Source: Polyangiaceae bacterium | Lineage (GTDB): Bacteria > Myxococcota > Polyangia > Polyangiales > Polyangiaceae | Assembly: GCA_025936205.1 (NCBI GenBank) | Contig: JAICTU010000024.1 | Span: 1-32,933 of the forward strand | Direction: 5' to 3' | Length of the DNA stretch: 32,933 nucleotides | In this document: in pieces, positions 15,061 through 23,558 of the stretch | Layout of the letters: each line of letters opens with the position of its first letter | Position numbering within the stretch: position 1 is the first letter of the stretch | Position numbers and translations under genes: made by a program | The notes under the pieces: generated by a model | Seen by the model: the letters and a program-made list of their open reading frames with translations, nothing else | Told to the model about the DNA's origin: nothing | The model's database searches: none

Positions 15061-16575
15061 TCAGAGGATCTGCAAGAACGCGAGCAGGTCGTCCTTCTGC
15101 TGCGGCGACAGCGACTCCGGGAAGAAGCCGCCGTTCTCCGGCGGCAGGTTCGCCGGCAGGTTCAGCGCCGTGCCGAAGAAGGGCAGGATGAAGCGGCTGT
15201 ACAGGTCGACCGCGTCACGCAGCGTCTCGGCGCTGTTGTCGTGGAAGTACGGCGCCGTGTTGGCGATGCCGCGCAGCTGCGGTACGTCGACGGACTCGAA
15301 GTCCGCGGGGTCACCGGTGATCGCCGCGCGGCCGGGGTCCGTCGAGAACAGCTGCGGCAGGAAGTTCGGACCCACGATCGGCGCGCCGTTCTCATCCAGG
15401 GCGGGCTGCAGATCGAAGGGGAAACCGCTGGCCGTCTGCGGGATCGGCGGCAGGTCCACCTTGGTCACCGTCCTCGTGGCGTCCGTGTAGAAGCGGTAGC
15501 GGTACTGAGGCATGGCGACCGTGGCGTTGAAGCGCGGCCCAAATAGGTCGCCGTAGATCTGCCCGAGATAGGTCAGGTTGGCGAAGCCCACGTTCATGAA
15601 CTCGTTGTGGTTCGGCTGCGGCCTCAGCACCGCCACAGGCGGCGTGACGCTGGTGTCGAACAGCACGTTTCCGTCCGGCTTCAGCTCGACGAAGGCCCGG
15701 GCATGCACCTCGCGGTTGACGACCTCGAGGTTCGTGGCCCCGCCATGGCAGGCCTCGCAGGCGATGTTGTACACGGCGAGCCCGCGCTTCTGCGCGGCGT
15801 TGAGCTTCATCTTCAGCTCGGGCCGCTGGATGTGCTCCGGCGGTACACCGGCGTCGAGCTTCTTCGCGACCTTCTCCGCACGGTCCGAGCTGAACTGGTC
15901 CTGCTGGAAGTGCGCGATGGCGTCCAGATCCCTGTTGGACACGATCGGGCCCTGGCTGTGCGTGCTGATGGCGCCCTGGGCCTGCTCCTGCAACGTGACC
16001 TTGCGGCCGTCATACTGATAGGGGGCGCTGATGGCCGTGTTCTCCACGCTGGGTACCGCGCGCCACACCTGAACGGTGCGGTCGGGCGGCGTCACGACGT
16101 TGCCCGCAAAGTCGATCAAGTCCATGTTGGCGGGCAGGTTGATGACCACCCGCACGAGCCCCTTCTTCAGGTGCTCATAGGTCGGCACAGCCGCCGTGGG
16201 ATCATCCGCATCGATCGGATTGAACAGCGGGTCGCTCGGATCCGACTCGAGCAGCGCGGCCACGTGCTCGGGATGCAGCGACGTATGTTCTTCGACCACG
16301 TGGCACGTGGCGCAGGAGCGACCATTCGTGTCGTCGAACGCCGTCTGGAACAATTCCGCGCCGTTCGGATGATGCCCATGTCCATTGCCGTTGCCGCCCT
16401 GGAGCGCCTGCGACGTGCTCGCCGTGGTGGACTGTGCGTCATCTGCCATGCCGCCGCAGGCACCCAGCAACAGGAGCGAAATGGCGGGCAACACGCGCCG
16501 CACTCGCCGCACCGACAACGTACTGCTCGAACCTGACACCGACGACGACACCACTGACGACAACTCTCTCGACAC
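15061..16575 (-). CDS. Di-heme cytochrome c peroxidase-like lipoprotein, copy 1
   Basis: 504 residues. The start chosen is GTG 16573-16575, because AGGAGG lies 6 bases upstream and the paralogue at 21927-23348 has the same layout (AGGAGG, then an ATG in matching context). A Ser-rich N-region leads into 'VLPAISLLLLGAC', a good lipobox. Haem motifs are CATCH in 'TNGRSCATCHVVEEHTSLHP' and CEACH in 'YNIACEACHGG'. The C-terminal 'PQLRGIANTAPYFHDNSAET' matches the MauG/cytochrome c peroxidase superfamily. The family reduces hydrogen peroxide or oxidises a partner, here presumably in the periplasm or at the outer membrane; the substrate is unknown. It is about 80% identical by eye to copy 2. Confidence 0.85.
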   Translation of the reverse strand: MSRELSSVVSSSVSGSSSTLSVRRVRRVLPAISLLLLGACGGMADDAQSTTASTSQALQGGNGNGHGHHPNGAELFQTAFDDTNGRSCATCHVVEEHTSLHPEHVAALLESDPSDPLFNPIDADDPTAAVPTYEHLKKGLVRVVINLPANMDLIDFAGNVVTPPDRTVQVWRAVPSVENTAISAPYQYDGRKVTLQEQAQGAISTHSQGPIVSNRDLDAIAHFQQDQFSSDRAEKVAKKLDAGVPPEHIQRPELKMKLNAAQKRGLAVYNIACEACHGGATNLEVVNREVHARAFVELKPDGNVLFDTSVTPPVAVLRPQPNHNEFMNVGFANLTYLGQIYGDLFGPRFNATVAMPQYRYRFYTDATRTVTKVDLPPIPQTASGFPFDLQPALDENGAPIVGPNFLPQLFSTDPGRAAITGDPADFESVDVPQLRGIANTAPYFHDNSAETLRDAVDLYSRFILPFFGTALNLPANLPPENGGFFPESLSPQQKDDLLAFLQIL

Positions 16576-16896
16576 CGCGTACCTCCTCATGCGGACCTGC
16601 GAGGCATTCCCTCGCTCCGCTTCCTTTCCCAGCAACCCGTATCTCATTTGCTCCGCGCGGTGGGACACGCACATGCGCCCTCACGCTCGCAGCGTGGGAC
16701 CAGTGAAGTTCGCCTCGACACCACGCGCGGAGCAGTCGTTAGTTAATAGCACGGCGGGGTGAACGCGCACGCGGCCGCCGGCAATCTGGTCATCATTTTT
16801 CAGCAAGCGCAGCGCCACCGACGCGAGGCCACACGTCGGTGGAAGACCTGTGCAACGCATCCGAGCCGGGTGCGCTGCGCGCTCACCTCATGCCTG
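16576..16896. other. Intergenic region between cytochrome copy 1 and the sensor kinase gene
   Basis: 321 bases holding the 5' region of the cytochrome gene and the 3' end of the kinase transcription unit. No hairpin, small gene or clear promoter was recognised. Confidence 0.4.
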
Positions 16897-19044
16897 TCAG
16901 TCGTCCGCGTCGAGCAGCGAACGCACTTGCTCGAGCAGCGTCTCGCGCGTGTACGGCTTTGGCAAGAAGCCAGTGCGCGCCTCATGACCGCTCTGGCGCA
17001 CGACCGCGTCTTCGGTGTAACCCGAGCAGTACAGTACGCGCAGCCGGGGCTGGGCGGCCCGCAGCCGGCGCGCGAGCTCCGGTCCACTCATGTTCGGCAT
17101 CACGACGTCGGTCACCAACAGCTGGATGCCCGCTGGATGGGCGGCGAGCATTTCCAGCGCCTCCGCGCCGCTGCCGGCGGCGAGCACGGAGTAATCGTGC
17201 GCGGCCAGGATCTGAACCCCTACCCTGCGCACACCGGGTTCATCCTCGACGAAGAGCAGAGTCTCGGTGCCGCCGCTGACCCGCCCTTGCGGGTGCCACG
17301 AGATCGGCTTCGTCTGTTCCAGCTGGGCACGCGGCAGCAGCAGGGTAAAGGTGGTCCCGGCCCCGATCTGCGTATCGACGAGGATGACGCCCCCGGCTTG
17401 CTGGACGATGCCGTAGCAGGTGGCGAGCCCGAGTCCGGTGCCGTGCCCGGTGGGTTTGGTCGTGAAGAATGGCTCGAACAAGTGCGGCAACACATCGCTC
17501 GAGATGCCGATGCCCGTGTCCGACACCGCCAGTGCAACGTATTCGCCCGGCTCCAGCTCCGCGCGGCGCCAGGCGGGATCCGAGCCCGGCATGCCGATGC
17601 TGACGTTGCGGGTTTCGATGCCCAGGCGGCCCCCGTGAGGCATGGCATCCCGCGCATTGAGCACCAGGTTGACGAGCACCTGCTCCAGCTGCGCGCGGTC
17701 CGCGACCACGATGCACGGCCCTGGCTCGAACACGGTGTGCAACTCGACGTGCTCGCCGATCACGCGGCGCAGGAGCTGTTCGGTCTGGCGCGCGACCTGC
17801 GCGAGGTCGAGCTGCGCCGGCGCGACCGGCTGGCGGCGAGCGAAAGAGAGCAGCTGGGAAGTGAGCGTGACCGCGCGTTCGCCCGCTTCCTTGATGGCGT
17901 TCAGATCGGCGCGCAGTGCCTCGTTGGGGGGCTCGTCCAGCAGCTGCAGGTCGACGCTGCCGAGGATGACGGTCAGCAGGTTGTTAAAGTCGTGCGCGAT
18001 GCCGCCCGCCAGACGCCCGATGCTCTCCAAGCGCTGAGCCTGCGCCAGCTGCTGCTCCAGGCGGCGCTGCGCGGTGATGTCCATGGCAATGCCCGCGAGC
18101 CGCACCACCTTGCCGCCGGCATCACGGATCGGAAACGCGCGGCTGCGAATCCAGGCGATCGTACCATCGGGGCGCCGGATCCGGTAGGTCTCGTCGTAGG
18201 TGCCTTCGCCTTTCAGGTGCAAGCGAGCCTTGACGCGCTCGCGATCGTCCTCGTGAATCCCATCGACGACGCTCGTGGCATCCCGGTACACGCTCTCCAC
18301 GCTGCGGCCCCAGATCTTCTCGTAGGCCGGGCTGACGTAGAACGCTTTGGTGCCCTCGGGATTGGTGACCCAGAAAAAATGGTCGATCGCCGTCGTCATC
18401 TCCCGGAAGCGTTCTTCGCTGGCGCGCAACGCGGCCGTCGCTTCGCGCTCGGCGGTGATGTCCGTGATGACGCCCGCCATGCGCAGCAGCCGGCCTTGCT
18501 CGTCGCGCTGGATGCAACCGCGGTCCAGAGCTACCCGCACCTCCCCGGCCTCGCCCCGATTGAAGCGATACTCACATTGCCAGAGGGATGCACCGCTCGC
18601 GATGCTCTCCTCGAGGTGGCGCTGGACCCGCCCGAGATCGTCGGGATGAATGCGCCGCTGCCAGGCCTCGAGCGACGCTGACGTCGACTCCGGATCGTAG
18701 CCGAGCATCTCGTATTGCTGGCGGTTCCACCAGGCCCCGACGCCGACGCTCCAATCCCAGACGGCCTCGCGCGTGGCGCGCATGACCAGCTCGAAGCGCG
18801 AGAGCGTCTCGTCGGCCTGAAACGCGGCGCACAGCGGATGGCTTGCCACCGCCACCACCGGGCCGCTCACCCGGCGCGCCAGAAGCCGGACGATGGTGGG
18901 CTCGCCACCGCGCTCAGGCGCCAGCCGCACATCGATCGTATGCACGTCGCCGCTCGAGCTAGAGGACGTTCGACGCGCCAGGTCGAGAGCCGCGCTCGAT
19001 AGCTCGGCAGGCGGGGCGGCTCCGACGAACCCTCGTTCGAACAT
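16897..19044 (-). CDS. Hybrid sensor histidine kinase (PAS-PAS-HisKA-HATPase-REC)
   Basis: 715 residues from ATG 19044; upstream codons in the same frame look like an antisense shadow of the desaturase gene. Residues 1-80 have no recognised fold. PAS 1 spans about 82-200, ending 'GVITDITAERE'; PAS 2 spans about 207-328, ending 'GIAMDITAQRR', each with a PAC motif. HisKA carries phospho-acceptor His351 in 'GGIAHDFNNLLTVILG'. The ATPase has the N-box 'LVNLVLNARDAMPHGG', 'DTGIGI' and 'GTGLGLATCYGIV'. The C-terminal receiver (595-712) has acidic 'FVEDEPG', acceptor Asp646 in 'LLVTDVVMP' and Lys in 'FLPKPY'. There is no membrane segment, so it senses an internal signal or ligand. No separate output regulator is adjacent; phosphotransfer partners must lie elsewhere. 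Confidence 0.94.
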   Translation of the reverse strand: MFERGFVGAAPPAELSSAALDLARRTSSSSSGDVHTIDVRLAPERGGEPTIVRLLARRVSGPVVAVASHPLCAAFQADETLSRFELVMRATREAVWDWSVGVGAWWNRQQYEMLGYDPESTSASLEAWQRRIHPDDLGRVQRHLEESIASGASLWQCEYRFNRGEAGEVRVALDRGCIQRDEQGRLLRMAGVITDITAEREATAALRASEERFREMTTAIDHFFWVTNPEGTKAFYVSPAYEKIWGRSVESVYRDATSVVDGIHEDDRERVKARLHLKGEGTYDETYRIRRPDGTIAWIRSRAFPIRDAGGKVVRLAGIAMDITAQRRLEQQLAQAQRLESIGRLAGGIAHDFNNLLTVILGSVDLQLLDEPPNEALRADLNAIKEAGERAVTLTSQLLSFARRQPVAPAQLDLAQVARQTEQLLRRVIGEHVELHTVFEPGPCIVVADRAQLEQVLVNLVLNARDAMPHGGRLGIETRNVSIGMPGSDPAWRRAELEPGEYVALAVSDTGIGISSDVLPHLFEPFFTTKPTGHGTGLGLATCYGIVQQAGGVILVDTQIGAGTTFTLLLPRAQLEQTKPISWHPQGRVSGGTETLLFVEDEPGVRRVGVQILAAHDYSVLAAGSGAEALEMLAAHPAGIQLLVTDVVMPNMSGPELARRLRAAQPRLRVLYCSGYTEDAVVRQSGHEARTGFLPKPYTRETLLEQVRSLLDADD

Positions 19045-19217
19045 CCACGATCCACAGTCCGAGCGGCACCCCGATTGCCTGCTCTTGCCCCTCCGTCCCC
19101 ATGGCCCGTGCCCTGCTATCACGGACGTCGGTTCGAGCCCAAGCCCGGCGTGGAACGTGGGGCAACAAACATCTTCTGCGCGCGAACTGGGCGCTCCGGC
19201 CCAGGACGATGGCGCCC

Positions 19218-20198
19218 TCAGGTGCTCTCGCGCTTCACGCGGCTGAACGCGCCGAGGCTGGGGCTCATGATGTAACGCCAGATCGTGAGCGTCCAGGAGC
19301 GGTGCGAGAAGAGCCCGTCGTAGTACTCCGGAGCGAGCCGGCGCAGCCGCGGTAGCCGCGAGCCCGGAATATACGGGAAATCGTGGTGCTCGTTGTGATA
19401 GCCGACGTTGAACGTCAACAGGTTCAACGGGCCATAGTAAGAGTACGTTTCCTGTTCCGGGTGGAACACGTAGTGCTCGGACAGGTAGTGGCCCGCCACG
19501 GGGTGCAAGCCGCTCACCAGGATCGTGCCGATCGGCAAATACAAGAGCGAGCGCAGGCCCCAGAGGTGGAAGATCAGCGCGTCGAACGCGAGCTGGACGA
19601 CGAAGTTCACCACTTCCCAGCGATTGGGCCGCTTGGGATGTACCAGCAGCGGCCGCAGAGCGTAGAAGAGCGCTTGCGCTGCCATCCACAGCGCTTTGCG
19701 CGGACGCGAGCTCAGGAGGCGGCCCTCGAGCGCCGTCGGCACATCGGTGTCGACTCGGTCAACGCCCTGGTGGCTGTGATGCAACAGGTGATAGTGCCGG
19801 AACGTCGCAGACACGGGCAGCCCGATCGGCAGGTTCACGAACAGCCCGAACAGGCGATTGTAGAGCGGGCGCTGGAACGCCAGGTTGTGCGATAGCTCAT
19901 GGATCGCGAGCAACAGTGCGTGGTTGATCACGCCGCCCACCAGGTAGCCCACCACGACAATCTGCCACCAGGGCGCGTCGCGCAGCAGAAAAGCCAATCC
20001 GAGCTGCAACGCTACCAGCGCAGTGCAGACGTATTTGGTGCGCGGGCACGGCCCGAAGAGCTCGCGGATCTCAGGGTGTTGCGCCAGCATTTGGCGGCGC
20101 CGCTCCAGATGCGGCTCGGGGCCATCGCTCCAGTAGAAATCACGGGGCAGCGAGGCGCCTGAGGGCCGCGGATCTTGCAATTCCCCTCCGCTCGGCAT
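19218..20198 (-). CDS. Sphingolipid delta-4 desaturase-like membrane fatty acid desaturase
   Basis: 326 residues from ATG 20198; vertebrate DEGS1 is about 323. It follows the DEGS/DES family along its whole length: the N-terminal Lipid_DES-type motif 'DFYWSDGPEPHLERRRQML', then 'QHPEIRELFGP', and near the end 'GPLNLLTFNVGYHNEHHDFP', a stretch I remember as nearly invariant in animal DEGS proteins. The three His boxes are HELSH (100-104), HYHLLHH (HXXHH, 137-141) and HNEHH (268-272), the di-iron ligands of membrane desaturases. Four or more hydrophobic segments place it in the inner membrane. The expected reaction is introduction of the delta-4 trans double bond into dihydroceramide, or a related hydroxylation. 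The sensor kinase gene follows 173 bases downstream on the same strand. Confidence 0.9.
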   Translation of the reverse strand: MPSGGELQDPRPSGASLPRDFYWSDGPEPHLERRRQMLAQHPEIRELFGPCPRTKYVCTALVALQLGLAFLLRDAPWWQIVVVGYLVGGVINHALLLAIHELSHNLAFQRPLYNRLFGLFVNLPIGLPVSATFRHYHLLHHSHQGVDRVDTDVPTALEGRLLSSRPRKALWMAAQALFYALRPLLVHPKRPNRWEVVNFVVQLAFDALIFHLWGLRSLLYLPIGTILVSGLHPVAGHYLSEHYVFHPEQETYSYYGPLNLLTFNVGYHNEHHDFPYIPGSRLPRLRRLAPEYYDGLFSHRSWTLTIWRYIMSPSLGAFSRVKREST

Positions 20199-20316
20199 GC
20201 CCCCGCTTACCAGATTTTTCGCCGGCCCGCAGGGTGGGTGGCAAGCCTGCTCCCGCAAATTGCAGCCGGATTTGCAATTCGACGCAGCAAACGCCTTTGC
20301 TATCGTTCCGCGCACG

Positions 20317-21858
20317 ATGCCGACTTCGCCCTGCTTCCTGCGCTCTTTCCCGAATCACGTCCGCTGCCCCATTGCCGCGCTCTTCCTCGGCGGGTTGCTC
20401 GCCCTGCCGGGCTGCGCCAATGACTCGGGGCCTGGCGGACAAGCGGGGTCCGGTTCCGTCGGCTCGGCGGGTAGCGCAGGCGCAGGCGGTGCGGCCACGG
20501 GCGGCAGCGCCGGCACGAGCAGTGGCGGCGGCTCGAGTGGTGCCACCGGCAATGCTGGCAACGGCGGAGAGAGCGCATTACACGTGCCCTGGGACTGGAC
20601 GGGTATCATCGGCACCGGGCAGAGCCTGTCTGTCGGGGAACCCGACGGAGTGCGCAACACAGCGGCCGCCGCTGCGCGGCTCACCACGCAGCCCTTCAAC
20701 AACAAGCAACTGTCAACGGGCAGCCTGCCCTGGCCGGTAGATTCGAACGACGCTTCGCTCGCGCTCGTGCCGCTGATCGAGCCGATCGGGCGCCCCTCGA
20801 CGGCCTATCCCAGCTCGTGGCCCACCAACATTGCCGGGGAGACGCATCACTCGGCGATGGCCAACCAGATCACGTCGCTGGTGAAGGCAGCGGGCGCGCC
20901 GGACTACGTCACCATCCACAGCGCCGTCGGTGAAAACGGCCAGCGCCTCGACTTGCTGAAAAAGAACGCCGTTCCGGTGGGAGTCACGGGCCACGCTTAC
21001 GAGGCGACGCTGATCGAGACGCGCGCGATCACCCGCCTCGCGCAGGCCGCCGGCAAGACCTACGGCGTCGGCGCGATCACGGTCACGCACGGCGAGTCGG
21101 ACGCGGCGGAGACCACCTACGCGACGCTTTTGCATCAAGTGTACAGCGACTACGTCGCGGATATCGCCGCCATCACCGGGCAGACGGAGCCGCCGCTGAT
21201 GATCGTCTCGCAGCAACACTCCTCGGGTTCGGACCGCACGCCGTCCACACTCGAGGAGTGGCGCATCGGCACCATGTATCCGAACGAAGTGGTGTGCTCG
21301 GGGCCGAAGTACCAGTACCCTTACACCCCCGATTCGATCCACTTGATGGTCGAAGGCTATGAACTGATGGGCGAGAAGTACGCCCAGATCTATTATGAGC
21401 GCGTCGTGCTCCGGCACGATTGGCAGCCCCTGCAGCCCACCGCAGTCACGCGCAACGGGCGCGTGGTCACCGTGACGTTCCACGTGCCGGTGGCTCCGCT
21501 CGTCTGGGAGACGACGTTCTCCGCGCCGCATCAAGGCACCGCCGCCTGGAGCGCTGGCAAGGGCTTCGAGCTGCGCTCGGGCGCGGCCCCCGTGTCCATC
21601 GCAGCGGTGGAGATCGCCGGCGACACGGTCCAGATCACCGCGGGCGAGGATTTACCGGCATCGGGGCTGACCGTGGGCTACGCCCTCGGCCAAGATCCCC
21701 CCGTGGCCGACGGCGGCACCACGGCTCCTGCCATGACCCAGCCCTTCCTCGGCACGTTCCGCTGGGGCCAGCTGCGCGACTCGGATCCCTTCGTGGGTTC
21801 CACGACGAACAAGGCGCAGCCGAACTACTCCGTGGCCTTCGAGCTGCCGGTTCCGTGA
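20317..21858 (+). CDS. SGNH-type esterase lipoprotein (SASA/CE6-like)
   Basis: 513 residues from ATG 20317; the frame is open further upstream but that overlaps the desaturase start. The signal 'IAALFLGGLLALPGC' has lipobox LPGC (Cys33), followed by about 50 residues of Gly/Ser/Ala linker typical of myxobacterial surface lipoproteins. The catalytic region shows 'IIGTGQSLSVG' (nucleophile Ser103), 'VTHGESDA' (258-263, block V-like) and 'PDSIHLMVEGYELMG' with Asp339 and His342. This layout fits SASA/CE6-like carbohydrate O-acetylesterases. A C-terminal beta domain of about 150 residues ('VTRNGRVVTVTFHVPV') is of unknown function. Probably it removes acetyl groups from a polysaccharide. A strong hairpin terminator follows. 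Confidence 0.75.
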   Translation: MPTSPCFLRSFPNHVRCPIAALFLGGLLALPGCANDSGPGGQAGSGSVGSAGSAGAGGAATGGSAGTSSGGGSSGATGNAGNGGESALHVPWDWTGIIGTGQSLSVGEPDGVRNTAAAAARLTTQPFNNKQLSTGSLPWPVDSNDASLALVPLIEPIGRPSTAYPSSWPTNIAGETHHSAMANQITSLVKAAGAPDYVTIHSAVGENGQRLDLLKKNAVPVGVTGHAYEATLIETRAITRLAQAAGKTYGVGAITVTHGESDAAETTYATLLHQVYSDYVADIAAITGQTEPPLMIVSQQHSSGSDRTPSTLEEWRIGTMYPNEVVCSGPKYQYPYTPDSIHLMVEGYELMGEKYAQIYYERVVLRHDWQPLQPTAVTRNGRVVTVTFHVPVAPLVWETTFSAPHQGTAAWSAGKGFELRSGAAPVSIAAVEIAGDTVQITAGEDLPASGLTVGYALGQDPPVADGGTTAPAMTQPFLGTFRWGQLRDSDPFVGSTTNKAQPNYSVAFELPVP

Positions 21859-21881
21859 AGCAACGGCCGGCCTGATACAGC

Positions 21882-21916
21882 CTGCGCGGCAGGGTTCGCA
21901 CCCCCCTGCCGCGCAG
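21882..21916. terminator. Bidirectional hairpin terminator
   Basis: Perfect 13-bp inverted repeat CTGCGCGGCAGGG/CCCTGCCGCGCAG with a 9-base loop, midway between the convergent esterase gene (stop 21858) and cytochrome copy 2 (stop 21927). No T-run is present on either side, but position and stability argue for a shared terminator. Confidence 0.75.
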
Positions 21917-21926
21917 CCAAAGCGCG

Positions 21927-23348
21927 TCAGAGGACTTGCAGGAACTCCAGCAAATCGGCCTTTTGCTCGGGCGATAGCGATTCCGGGAAGAAGCCGCCGT
22001 CCTCGGGCGGCAACGTCGCCGGCAAATTCAGCGGCGTGAAGAACGGCAGGATGAAGCGGCTATACAGGTCGACGGCGTCGCGCAGCGTCTCGGCGCTGTT
22101 GTCGTGGAAGTAGGGCGCGGTGTTGGCGATGCCACGCAACTGCGGCACATCGAAGGCTTCGAAGTCGACCGGGTTGCCCGTGGTCGCCGCCCGTCCGGGA
22201 TCGGTCGAGAAGGCCTGTGGCAGGAAGTTCGGGCCAACGATCGGCGCGCCGTTGGCGTCGACCTGCGCTTGAAGATCGAAGGGGTCCCCGCTGACGGTCA
22301 CCGGGATGGGCGGCAGGTCCACCACCTGCACGGTGCGCGTGGCATCGGTGTAGAAGCGGTAGCGATACCGGGGCAGCGACACCGTAGCGTTGAAGCGCGG
22401 GCCGAACAGGTCGCCATAAATCTGCCCGAGATAGGAGAGGTTGGCGAAGCCGAGGTTCATGAACTCGTTGTTCGGCTGCGGCTTCGGTACGGGCCGGGGC
22501 GGCGTGACCGTGGTGTCGTAGATCACGTTACCGTCCGGCTTCAGCTCCACGAAGGCCAGGTCGTGAACGGCACGATTCACTACCTGCAGATTTTTGGACC
22601 CGCCGTGGCACGCCTCGCAGGCCAGGTTGTAGACCTCGAGACCGCGCTCTTGGGCCTCGGTCAGGCGCATCTTCAGCTCCGGCCGCTCGATGTGCTCCGG
22701 TGGGACACCGCGGTCCAGCTTCTTGGCGACCTTCTCCGCGCGCTTCGAGCTGAACAACCCCTGCTGAAACTCGGCAATGGCATCCAGATCGCGCGCCGGG
22801 ACGGTCCCGCCCTGACTGTGAGCCGTGATCGCCCCCTGCGCCTGCTCCTGCAGCGTGACCTTGCGGCCGTCATACTGATAGGGCGCGGTGATGGCGGCGT
22901 TGTCGACACCCGGCACACCGCGCCAGACCGCGACCGTGCGCTCGGGCGGGGTCACGACGTTGCCGGTCGCATCGATCAGGTCCATGTTGCCGGGCAGGTT
23001 CAGGACCACTCGCACCAGGCCCTTCTTCAGGTGCTCGTACGTCGGCACGGCAGCGGTCGGATCGTCGGCGTCGATCGGGTTGAACAGCGGATCGGTCGGA
23101 TCGGACGCGAGCAAGGCTGCGACGTGCTCGGGATGCAGCGACGTGTGCTCCTCGAGCACGTGGCAGGTGGCGCAAGAGCGCCCGTTCGTGCCTGGAAATG
23201 CCGTCTGGAACAGCTCCTCGCCATCCGCTGGATGGTGGCCGCCCTTCAGCAACTGGCCGCTCGTGGCCTGCGCCTCGGGTTCCCCCGCAACTCCTCCGCA
23301 CGCACTCAGCGCGAGTAGCCCCAAACAAGACAAAGCTTTGATCGACAT
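21927..23348 (-). CDS. Di-heme cytochrome c peroxidase-like lipoprotein, copy 2
   Basis: 473 residues from ATG 23348, with AGGAGG eight bases upstream. The signal 'ALSCLGLLALSAC' has a good lipobox. The haem motifs CATCH ('TNGRSCATCHVLEEHTSLHP') and CEACH ('YNLACEACHGG') and the C-terminal 'PQLRGIANTAPYFHDNSAET' match copy 1 at 15061-16575. Long blocks are identical, for example 'NPIDADDPTAAVPTYEHLKK' and 'YQYDGRKVTLQEQAQGAI'. The two differ mainly in the signal region and at scattered sites, so they are relatively recent duplicates or kept alike by gene conversion. The role is presumably redox at the cell surface or periplasm. A remnant of divergence is the shorter N-region here (no Ser-rich segment). 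Confidence 0.86.
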   Translation of the reverse strand: MSIKALSCLGLLALSACGGVAGEPEAQATSGQLLKGGHHPADGEELFQTAFPGTNGRSCATCHVLEEHTSLHPEHVAALLASDPTDPLFNPIDADDPTAAVPTYEHLKKGLVRVVLNLPGNMDLIDATGNVVTPPERTVAVWRGVPGVDNAAITAPYQYDGRKVTLQEQAQGAITAHSQGGTVPARDLDAIAEFQQGLFSSKRAEKVAKKLDRGVPPEHIERPELKMRLTEAQERGLEVYNLACEACHGGSKNLQVVNRAVHDLAFVELKPDGNVIYDTTVTPPRPVPKPQPNNEFMNLGFANLSYLGQIYGDLFGPRFNATVSLPRYRYRFYTDATRTVQVVDLPPIPVTVSGDPFDLQAQVDANGAPIVGPNFLPQAFSTDPGRAATTGNPVDFEAFDVPQLRGIANTAPYFHDNSAETLRDAVDLYSRFILPFFTPLNLPATLPPEDGGFFPESLSPEQKADLLEFLQVL

Positions 23349-23558
23349 CGCGTGACCTCCTCCTCTCTTTGTGCACCCGGTGCGCGCTGCGCACCGTGTT
23401 GCACGACGGCGGGACGGTACTGCATTTGCCATCGCGCGCAGCAAAACTTTCTGGCGGCTTCACCGAGAAGCTCCGCTCTCGAGAACGAGTCTCGAGTAGC
23501 CCTCGAACGCCTGCTCCAGAAGACCTGGCGTACCCCGCCCAGAAATTGTGCGCGCTTT

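Noticed and set aside
19045..19689. N-terminal extension of the sensor kinase by 215 residues
   Set aside because: The extension overlaps the same-strand desaturase gene in another frame and has no domain; ATG 19044 gives a normal hybrid kinase.
20432..20580. GC-rich low-complexity DNA as a separate repeat element
   Set aside because: It encodes the in-frame Gly/Ser/Ala linker of the esterase lipoprotein, a common design in myxobacterial surface proteins.
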